From Kutzneria kofuensis (lineage in GTDB: Bacteria; Actinomycetota; Actinomycetes; Mycobacteriales; Pseudonocardiaceae), in NCBI RefSeq assembly GCF_014203355.1, contig NZ_JACHIR010000001.1, positions 930,001 through 994,000 of the forward strand: a stretch of DNA of 64,000 nucleotides, in the 5' to 3' direction. The notes under the pieces are model-generated. The model was not told the origin of the DNA and did no database searches. It worked only from the letters and a program-made list of their open reading frames with translations. Made by a program: the position numbers and the translations under genes. Below are positions 38,555 to 45,045 of this stretch, one piece after another. Position 1 is the stretch's first letter; each line of letters starts with the position of its first letter.

Positions 38555-38592
38555 CAGGTGTGCGTGTCGAGAGTGAACACGAACAGTTGTGG
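38555..38592. other. right attachment site
   Basis: Core CAGTTGTGG (38584-38592) with element on the left and chromosome on the right. CAGGTGTG (38555-38562) is the right arm of the inverted pair around the rebuilt attP. On the coding (minus) strand the core covers the codons for His, Asn and Cys at the intein C-terminal junction. Confidence 0.85.
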
Positions 38593-39446
38593 CTCACCAC
38601 GCCGTCGGCGACGAAGTCGCCGGTGCCGGTGGTGATGTCGTAGAGGTGCCGGGTGTCCAGGCGTTCGATCTTCGTCACGGTCAGGTTCGCACCGGGCGCG
38701 AGTTCGCCGTCGAGAGCCAGCCGGCCGGCCGTCGCCGGGTCCACGGTCTGCCGGAACCGCAGCCGCTCGGCCAGGTCCGCGGTCAGCACGACGGCCCGGC
38801 GGTCCTCGGTGACGTGGTGGTCGAAGTCGAGTTCCTTCAACGCCAGGCAGATCGCGTCCAGCAGCCGGGCGTCCCGGGTGAAGATCCGCGGCACGCCGTC
38901 GCGAACGCTGCCGCGGGCGTCGAAGATGCCGGCCAGCAGGCCCTTGTGCCAGTCGAGGCCGGGCGCGAGCGGCAGTTCGTCCGGCACCGCCGAGGTGCCG
39001 AGCTCGGACAGGTAGCGCTCGGTGCGGTCGATGCCCTCGGCGCCGGCCAGCGCGACCCGGAAGCCGTGCGTGCCACCGCCCTGCACCATGCCGCAGAGGT
39101 AACCCCGTTGGTAGTTCTCGGTTTCCTCCGGCGGTAAGGCGAACTTCCCGGTGCCGACCAGTTCCGTGCCGACCGTCAGATGTGGACGCATGGTGCCGGT
39201 GACGTGCCGCCAGCCGTCCGCGGCGAGGAAGCGGTGGTCGCCGCTGGCCACCATCTCCGTGCCGTCGTCCAGGGTGATCCGGTAGGCGCGCTTGGTGGTC
39301 CGCCAGTGCGCCAGCACCTTCGTGCGGACGTAGCGGCGCTCCCCGCCGACCGCCTGAGTGCCGACGATGTCGTCGCCGACCTCCAGTCGTGCCAACGGCT
39401 TCGTGCTGCCGTCGGCCAACAGGATCGGCGTCTGCCCGTCCAGGCA
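38586..39446 (-). other. intein in the radical SAM cluster motif, degenerate homing endonuclease
   Basis: 287 residues: block A CLDGQTPILLADGS, block B VASGDHRFLAADGWR, C-terminal blocks HLYDITTGTGDFVADGVVSHN. The middle has LAGLIDADG-like motifs, YLCGMVQGGG and LLAGIFDARG. In the first the usual Asp is Gly, so cleavage activity is probably lost. The insertion point is the third Cys of CxxxCxxC: C72 of the precursor is intein Cys1, and the spliced product takes its third cluster Cys from the C-extein. Confidence 0.88.
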
Positions 39447-39667
39447 GTAGACGCACGCGTGCGTGCAGCCGCGATAGGGGTTGACGGTCCAGCTGAACGG
39501 CATCGGCGAGCCGCCGGGCACCCGGTTGAGCACGGTCCTGGCCCGCACCTCGTGGAAGACCACGCCGGCGAACTCCGGCGAGCGCACCGACCTGATCAGG
39601 CCGGACAGTCCCAGCAGGGCAGGTTCGTCACGGTCCACCCGTTGCTCGTCCCATCGCACCCCTGCAG

Positions 39668-39683
39668 TCGAACACATGTTCGA
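39668..39683. promoter_or_regulatory. LexA (SOS) box upstream of the radical SAM gene
   Basis: TCGAACACATGTTCGA has both half-sites of the actinobacterial LexA consensus TCGAAC-N4-GTTCGA without mismatch. It ends 9 bp before the GTG start on the minus strand and 117 bp before the YibE/F start on the plus strand. The mycobacterial homologue Rv2578c is reported in the SOS regulon, which fits. Confidence 0.85.
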
Positions 39684-39800
39684 TCGAACGTCAACCGGAT
39701 CGGCGTTCGGAGCAACCGAACAGGTGGTCCCGGAGTCTGCACCGGCATGGAGAACGGCACCCGCGGCGAGTCCGAAGCGGGGACCAGTCAGGATGTGGTG

Positions 39801-41381
39801 ATGAGCCACGGGCACGGGCACGGCCACGAACCGGCGGCCCCGGCGTCGGCCCGGGTGCGCCGACTGGTCGTGGGCCTGCTGCTGCCCCTGGTCGCGCTGA
39901 CGGTTGTCGGCGCGGCACTGCTCTACCCGTGGGGCGGCCACGCGGCCGCGGGCAAGCCCGTGGACGGGCCGACCGTCACCGAGCACGGCGTGGTGACGAA
40001 GGTGGTGGCCAGCGACTGCGGTGGGGGTGGCGGCGCCAAGCAGTGCGAGGCCATCACCGTGCAGCTGGACAACCGGCAGAACATCACCGAGCCGATGCCG
40101 GTCGAGCCGTCCACGCCGCGGTTCACCGTCGGCGACAAGGTGGTGCTCGGCTACAACGGCGGCGATCCGAACGATCCCGCTTCGTACCAGTTGCTGGACT
40201 TCCAGCGCGGTTTCCCGTTGGCGCTGCTGGGTGTGCTGTTCGCGGCGGCGGTGCTGATCCTGGGCCGGATGCAGGGCCTGAAGGCGTTGGGCGCGCTGGT
40301 GCTCACCTTCGTGGTCATCGTCCTTTTTGTACTGCCGGCGATGATTGCCGGGAAGGACCCGCTCTCGGTCGGCATCGTCGGGGCGGCGCTGATCATGTTC
40401 CTGGTGCTGTACCTGACGCACGGGTTGTCCGCCCGGACGTCCACGGCCGTGGTCGGAACCTTGGTCAGCCTCGGCCTGATCGGCGTGCTGGGCTGGCTGT
40501 TCTCCGTGGTGGCCGACCTGACCGGTCTGGACGAGGACACCGCCAACCTGATCACCGTGCTGGGGCACGGCATCGACGCCCGCGGACTGCTGCTGGCCGG
40601 CATCGTCATCGGCTCCGTCGGCGTGCTCGACGACGTCACCGTCACGCAGACCAGCGCCGTGTGGGAGCTGCGGCGGGCCAACCCGAAGCTCGGCTGGCGC
40701 GAGCTGTACGCCGCCGGGCTGCGGATCGGCCGCGACCACATGTCGTCCTCCGTCAACACCCTCGTGATGGCCTACGCCGGCGCGGGCCTGCCGCTGCTGC
40801 TGGCGTACTCGGCGAGCGGGCGCGGGCTGACGGACCTGCTGACCGCCGAGACGGTGGCGCAGGAGATCGTGCGGACCCTGGTCGGCAGCATCGGCCTGGT
40901 GGCGTCCGTGCCGATCACCACCGTCCTGGCGGCGCTGATCGCCAGGCAGGAGAAGGTCGGCCCGCCGGAGGTCGACCCGCCCGAAGTCCCAGCGCCCGAG
41001 GCCCCGGAACCGGAGACGGTGGCGCCGGTCCGCCGCAAGCGGGTCAACCCGGACGACATGCCGACCGAACGCTTCGAGGCCGTGGGCCGGCCACGCCCCC
41101 AGCGCCCACCGGAGGACCGGCAGCAGGCCACGGACGCCCCGCGCCGGCAGCGCCCGGAGCGGCCGCGCCGGCAGCCACCATCCGAGCAGCACACCCAGGT
41201 GGCGCCGCGTCGCGGGCAGCTCCCTTCAACGCCGCCGCGGCGGCAGCCACCGCCGGGACAGGCCCGCCGGCTGCCGCCACCGCCCGAGCTTCCGGGCGGC
41301 CATCCGTCCGCGCCGCCCGAACTCCGGAGCCGGCCCTATCCCCCGCCGGGCGCCAGCGCCGAGGAACCGCCCCGGCACTGA
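39801..41381 (+). CDS. YibE/F family membrane protein
   Basis: 526 aa. A His-rich start (SHGHGHGHE) is followed by one membrane anchor (~22-42), an extracytoplasmic domain (ITVQLDNRQNITEPMPVEPS; FTVGDKVVLGYNGG) and about eight membrane helices with the family signature LDDVTVTQTSAVWELRRANP. The last ~130 residues are a Pro/Arg/Gln-rich cytoplasmic tail absent from shorter homologues. Probable transport role, substrate unknown. ATG 39801 is chosen for the SHGHGH start; an ATG at 39748 is possible. Confidence 0.88.
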   Translation: MSHGHGHGHEPAAPASARVRRLVVGLLLPLVALTVVGAALLYPWGGHAAAGKPVDGPTVTEHGVVTKVVASDCGGGGGAKQCEAITVQLDNRQNITEPMPVEPSTPRFTVGDKVVLGYNGGDPNDPASYQLLDFQRGFPLALLGVLFAAAVLILGRMQGLKALGALVLTFVVIVLFVLPAMIAGKDPLSVGIVGAALIMFLVLYLTHGLSARTSTAVVGTLVSLGLIGVLGWLFSVVADLTGLDEDTANLITVLGHGIDARGLLLAGIVIGSVGVLDDVTVTQTSAVWELRRANPKLGWRELYAAGLRIGRDHMSSSVNTLVMAYAGAGLPLLLAYSASGRGLTDLLTAETVAQEIVRTLVGSIGLVASVPITTVLAALIARQEKVGPPEVDPPEVPAPEAPEPETVAPVRRKRVNPDDMPTERFEAVGRPRPQRPPEDRQQATDAPRRQRPERPRRQPPSEQHTQVAPRRGQLPSTPPRRQPPPGQARRLPPPPELPGGHPSAPPELRSRPYPPPGASAEEPPRH

Positions 41382-41397
41382 GAGCCGGGGCGCGCCG

Positions 41398-42654
41398 TCA
41401 CTTGCCGAGCGGCCGTTCCTCCGGCTGCTCGGTGTCGGCCTTGAGGTGGATCAGCGAGGTGAAGCCGGCGGCCTCCAGCCGGCCCAGCTGCGCGCCGAAC
41501 TTGCCGGAGCGCGGCTGCACGGCGGCGGTGCGCCCGCCGGAGCGGACCTCGCGGGCGACCCGGAAGACGTTGGCCAGCGGCACATCCGACTCGAACAGCA
41601 CGGCGACGCTGTCCTTGCGGGGCAGCTCGCCGAGCATGTCGACGATGCGCTCGAAGCCGATGGAGAACCCGCACGCCGGCACGTCCTTGCCCAGCGTCCG
41701 GCCGATCAGCTTGTCGTAGCGGCCGCCGCCGGCCAGCGAGAACGGCACGGACGGGTGGCCGACCTCGAAGATCTGCCCGGTGTAGTAGCCCATGCCGCGC
41801 ACCAGCGTCGGGTCGAACTCCCAGGTGAGCCCGGACAGCTCGTCCAGGCAGCCGGCGACCGTGCCCAGGTCGGCCACGACACTGTCGTCCAGCGACGGAA
41901 CGGTGTCCGACAGCGTGTCGGCGACCTTGTCCGCGGACAGCCCGGTCAGCGCCTCGATCCGCTCCCGCGCGGCGTCGACCGACGAGGCCGGCAGGTCGCG
42001 CCCGGTCAGCTCGGCGCGGACGCCGTCCCACCCGATCTTGTCGAGCTTGTCCAGGCCGATGAAGAACGTGGACCACGTCTCCTCCGCCAACCCGACCGCG
42101 GCGGCCAGGGCGGACAGGAAGCGCCGGTCGGACAGCCGCACGGTGGTGCCGGACAGCCCGACGCCGGCCAGCGCCTGCGCGGTCGCCTCGATCAGTTCCA
42201 CCTCGGCCAGCACCGACGGCTCGCCGATCAGGTCGATGTCGCACTGGTAGAACTGGCGGTAGCGGCCCTTCTGCGGCCGCTCCGCCCGCCACACCGGCCC
42301 GAACTGGAACGACCGGAACGGCAGCGGCAGCGTCGCCTGGTTGTTGCCGTAGAACCGGGTCAGCGGCACGGTCAGGTCGAAGCGCAGGCCGAGGTCGACC
42401 AGCTCGGCCAGCGGCGTCCCCGCCTCGACGGTGCCGGGCAGGCCGCGGCGCAGCACCTGGAAGACCAGCTTCTCGTTCTCGCCGCCCTGGCCGCCGGTCA
42501 GCCGGGTGATGTCCTCCAGCGCCGGCGTCTCGATCCGCTGGTAGCCGAACCGGTGGTAGACCTCCGTGATCGTCGCGAGCACGTGGTCACGGGTGGCCAC
42601 GGCCGACGGGAGCAGGTCACGGGTGCCCCTCGCGGGGCTGTTGTCCATCTTCAC
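41398..42654 (-). CDS. hisS: histidyl-tRNA synthetase
   Basis: 418 aa class II synthetase: motif 1 region RIETPALEDITRL, motif 2 FGPVWRAERPQKGRYRQFYQ, the histidine loop LVRGMGYYTGQIFEV and motif 3 GFSIGFERIVDML. It charges tRNA-His. Motif 2 continues FYQCDID, as in the eukaryote/archaea-like and one bacterial subgroup, not the F-H-Q-L-G type of E. coli. It sits in the syntenic hisS position next to the MBL, ppiB and relA genes. ATG 42652-42654 (an in-frame ATG two codons later is equally good). Confidence 0.92.
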   Translation of the reverse strand: MKMDNSPARGTRDLLPSAVATRDHVLATITEVYHRFGYQRIETPALEDITRLTGGQGGENEKLVFQVLRRGLPGTVEAGTPLAELVDLGLRFDLTVPLTRFYGNNQATLPLPFRSFQFGPVWRAERPQKGRYRQFYQCDIDLIGEPSVLAEVELIEATAQALAGVGLSGTTVRLSDRRFLSALAAAVGLAEETWSTFFIGLDKLDKIGWDGVRAELTGRDLPASSVDAARERIEALTGLSADKVADTLSDTVPSLDDSVVADLGTVAGCLDELSGLTWEFDPTLVRGMGYYTGQIFEVGHPSVPFSLAGGGRYDKLIGRTLGKDVPACGFSIGFERIVDMLGELPRKDSVAVLFESDVPLANVFRVAREVRSGGRTAAVQPRSGKFGAQLGRLEAAGFTSLIHLKADTEQPEERPLGK

Positions 42655-42675
42655 CTTGCGGTCCTTAGCGAGTGG

Positions 42676-43308
42676 TTACGAGTCGAGCGTGGCCACGAAA
42701 CGGGTCACGGCGTCGGTCTGGATGCGTTGTGCCAGCTTGCCGGCCGGCACAGTGGTGGCCAACTGATATAGCGGTCGCCCGGCGGCGTCCTCGCCGCGGG
42801 CCTCGGCGCGCAGCTGGGCCACCAGCAGCTCGGCGAACACCAGCGGGGCGGGGTCGCCGGCGCCGGACAGGCCGTCGGCGAGCTTGCGCAGCGCCAGCAC
42901 GCCCTGCTCGCGGCCGCCGATCGCGTTGTACATGGCCAGGGCGACGTTGATGGTGCGGCCCTTCGGCGCGCCGGTGATCAACAACCCGATCGTGCGGTTG
43001 CCGCGCACGTCGGTGACCATCAGGTCCAGGGCGGTCAGGCCGTGCAGGTCCACGGTGCGAGTGCCGAGCGCCCGCACCGACACCCGGGAGCCGTCCAGCC
43101 ACACCCGACGGCGGGCCTCCACGACGGCGAGCACGATCAGCGGCGCCGCGACCACCACGGCCGCGATCCCGCCGGCGAGAAAGCCGCCGAGCAACGCCAC
43201 CAGCTCGCCGATCACCAGGCCCAGCACCAGGGCGGCGACCACCACGAAGCGGGCGCGCTTGCGCACCACCGCCACGTCCAGCAGGTCAAGCGGGATGCGC
43301 TCGGGCAC
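42676..43308 (-). CDS. conserved membrane protein
   Basis: 210 aa: two adjacent hydrophobic helices (FVVVAALVLGLVIGELVALL and AAVVVAAPLIVLAVVEA, residues ~21-62), then a ~140-aa soluble domain with VSVRALGTRTVDLHGLTALD and NRTIGLLITGAPKGRTINVA. GTG 43306-43308 lies 3 nt after the MBL gene stop and the stop 21 nt before hisS, so it is within the operon MBL-this-hisS. No function known. Confidence 0.75.
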   Translation of the reverse strand: MPERIPLDLLDVAVVRKRARFVVVAALVLGLVIGELVALLGGFLAGGIAAVVVAAPLIVLAVVEARRRVWLDGSRVSVRALGTRTVDLHGLTALDLMVTDVRGNRTIGLLITGAPKGRTINVALAMYNAIGGREQGVLALRKLADGLSGAGDPAPLVFAELLVAQLRAEARGEDAAGRPLYQLATTVPAGKLAQRIQTDAVTRFVATLDS

Positions 43309-43311
43309 GCC

Positions 43312-44007
43312 TCACATCCCCTGTCGCGGCGCGGCCGGCCGATCGTCCAGGCCGAGCAGGAACGGATTGCCGGCGCGCTCCCGGCCGATGGTGGTGGTGC
43401 CGCCGTGGCCGGGCAGCACGACGGTGTCGTCGGGCAGGGTCAACACCTTGTCCCGCAACGACTCCAGCATCGCGGAGTGGTCGCCGCCGGGCAGGTCGGT
43501 GCGGCCGATCGAGCCGGCGAACAGGGTGTCGCCGGACAGCACCAGCCGGCCGCCCTCCTCGGTGCCGGCGCGGAACATCACCGATCCGCCGGTGTGGCCC
43601 GGGGTGTGGTCGACCAGCAGCCGCAGCCCGGCCAGGTCCAGGGTCACGCCGTCGGTCAGCTCACGGACGTCGGACGGCTCGCGCATCTCCAGCCGGCCGC
43701 CGAAGAAGGCGGCCGTCTCCCGGCTCACGCCCTTGAGCGGGTCGGACAGCATGGCGCGGTCGTCCGGGTGGATCCAGGCCGGCACGTCGTTGCCGTCGCA
43801 CACCGGCGTGACCGAGAAGGCGTGATCGAAATGACCGTGCGTGAGCAGCACCGCGACCGGCGACAGCCGGTGCTTGCGCAGCGCCTCGGTGACCGGCTCC
43901 ACGGCGTCCTGGCCGGGGTCGACGATGACACAAGCCGCGCCCTCACCGGCCGCGAGCAGGTAGCAGTTGGCCTGGAGGGCGCCGGTCGGGAACCCGACGA
44001 CGAGCAC
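43312..44007 (-). CDS. MBL-fold hydrolase, glyoxalase II-like
   Basis: 231 aa with the metal motif THGHFDHAF (HxHxDH), the later metal ligands HTPGHTGGS and DTLF, and PGHGGTTTIG. It corresponds by position and sequence pattern to mycobacterial Rv2581c. GTG 44005-44007 (VLVVGFPTGALQANCYLLAA) has GGAGG 8 nt upstream and is preferred to ATG 44022. It is the first gene of the unit ending with hisS. The thiol-ester substrate is not known. Confidence 0.85.
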   Translation of the reverse strand: MLVVGFPTGALQANCYLLAAGEGAACVIVDPGQDAVEPVTEALRKHRLSPVAVLLTHGHFDHAFSVTPVCDGNDVPAWIHPDDRAMLSDPLKGVSRETAAFFGGRLEMREPSDVRELTDGVTLDLAGLRLLVDHTPGHTGGSVMFRAGTEEGGRLVLSGDTLFAGSIGRTDLPGGDHSAMLESLRDKVLTLPDDTVVLPGHGGTTTIGRERAGNPFLLGLDDRPAAPRQGM

Positions 44008-44136
44008 GGGCGGAACCTCCATCCGAGGGCGGATCGAACCCGCCAAGCCTACCGGGCGGGGACCACCACACAGCGGTCACACCCCGTCGTCCTACACTCG
44101 CGGCAGTCTTGTCGTCACTACCAGGGGAGAGCGCAG

Positions 44137-44991
44137 GTGCCGAGCAACGAACAGCGCCGCGAGGCCGCGAAGCGGAAGTTGGAGCGGCAGCTCGTTCGTC
44201 GAGCTCAGCGGGCCCGCCGTCGCCGTATCACCAGCATCTCCGTGACCGCGGTGGTGGTGCTGGTGGCCGCGGGCGGCATCTGGTGGGCCGTGGCCGCGAG
44301 CGGCACCAGCTCCTCCGACGCGGCGTCGTCCTCCAACGCGCCCACGACGACGTCGAAGCCGCCGATCACCATCCCGACCGCGCTGGCTCCCGCGCCGAAG
44401 CGGCCCACGCCGCTGGCGGCGACGGTGAACTGCACGTACACCAAGGACGGCGACGCGGCCAAGCCGAACAACCTGCCCAACGGCGCCAACATCTCCAGCC
44501 AGGGCACCGTGTCGGTGACGCTGAAGACCAACGACGGCGACATCCCGCTGACGCTGGACCGCTCGCTGGCGCCGTGCGCGGTGAACAACTTCGTCAGCCT
44601 GTCCAGCCAGGGCTACTACGACAACACCAGCTGCCACCGGCTGAGCACCCAGGGCCTGCAGATGCTGCAGTGCGGCGACCCCAAGGGCGACGGCACCGGC
44701 GGCCCCGGCTACAAGTTCGACGACGAGGTGTGGCCGTCGCTGACCTACGGCCGCGGCTACCTGGCGATGGCCAACTCCGGCCCGAACACCAACGGCAGCC
44801 AGTTCTTCCTGGTCTACGGTGACGCGCAGCTGCAGCCGAACTACACCGTCTTCGGCACCATCTCCGAGGCCGGCCTGAAGGTGATCGACGACATCGCCAA
44901 GGCCGGCGACGACGGCGCCTTCGACAGCAGCGCCGGCGGCGGCCACCCCAACAAGAAGGTGACCATCACCAAGTCCCAGGTCGCGGCCTGA
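44137..44991 (+). CDS. ppiB: membrane-anchored cyclophilin-type peptidyl-prolyl isomerase
   Basis: 284 aa: basic N-terminus (REAAKRKLERQLVRRAQRAR), a membrane helix (ISVTAVVVLVAAGGIWWAV, ~35-53), a Ser/Thr/Pro linker and a cyclophilin domain (NNFVSLSSQGYYDNTSCHRL; GRGYLAMANSGPNTNGSQFF). Should act on proteins outside the membrane. GTG 44137 after AGGGGAGAG. Matches mycobacterial PpiB (Rv2582) in position and layout. Divergent from the MBL gene, convergent with relA. Confidence 0.9.
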   Translation: MPSNEQRREAAKRKLERQLVRRAQRARRRRITSISVTAVVVLVAAGGIWWAVAASGTSSSDAASSSNAPTTTSKPPITIPTALAPAPKRPTPLAATVNCTYTKDGDAAKPNNLPNGANISSQGTVSVTLKTNDGDIPLTLDRSLAPCAVNNFVSLSSQGYYDNTSCHRLSTQGLQMLQCGDPKGDGTGGPGYKFDDEVWPSLTYGRGYLAMANSGPNTNGSQFFLVYGDAQLQPNYTVFGTISEAGLKVIDDIAKAGDDGAFDSSAGGGHPNKKVTITKSQVAA

Positions 44992-45003
44992 CCCGAGACG
45001 ACG

Positions 45004-45033
45004 AAGGGGCCCCGCCGAACGGCGGGGCCCCTT
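45004..45033. terminator. bidirectional terminator between ppiB and relA
   Basis: AAGGGGCCCCGCC (45004-45016), loop GAAC, GGCGGGGCCCCTT (45021-45033): a 13-bp perfect stem flanked by A and T bases on both sides. It lies 12 nt after the ppiB stop and 12 nt before the relA stop, so it can serve both genes. Confidence 0.9.
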
Positions 45034-45045
45034 TTCGTGTCTGCG

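Larger units (their letters stand above)
16364..38592. mobile_element. 22.2-kb integrative (conjugative-type) element inserted in a radical SAM/intein gene
   Basis: CAGTTGTGG is present at both ends (16364-16372 and 38584-38592). Joining the chromosomal flanks restores an open frame reading ADGVVSHN-CFARNTH, exactly an intein C-terminus followed by the C-extein. A serine integrase starts 63 bp inside the right end. Inside are a WhiB-like protein, XRE regulators, spread-like membrane proteins and a TraB/FtsK translocase, the usual set of actinomycete integrative-conjugative elements, plus a RiPP-like operon, an IS701 copy and AT-richer cargo. No standard Rep protein is recognised. Insertion is at a protein-coding target, not a tRNA gene. 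Confidence 0.92.
38472..39659 (-). pseudogene. Rv2578c/SplB-like radical SAM protein, N-terminal part with intein, fused to element DNA
   Basis: GTG 39657-39659 opens the family N-terminus (RWDEQRVDRDEPALLGL), then PYRGCTHACVY with the first two cluster cysteines, then a 287-aa intein (C72 onward), its His-Asn end and a Cys. Past the core the frame enters element DNA and adds 37 codons (CSCSLSTRTPGAV...) before stopping at 38472, overlapping the integrase start in another frame. Because His-Asn/Cys is kept, the intein could still splice, joining the 71-aa N-extein to a nonsense tail. The true C-extein is at 15508-16365. Confidence 0.9.

Noticed and set aside
16364-38592. tRNA gene as integration target
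   Set aside because: Neither end resembles a tRNA 3' part; the flanks form a protein-coding gene and the integrase is a serine, not a tyrosine, recombinase.
39660-41192. Open frame upstream of the radical SAM/intein start reaching 41192
   Set aside because: It is antisense to the YibE/F gene and low in plausible protein composition. GTG 39659 matches the family N-terminus.
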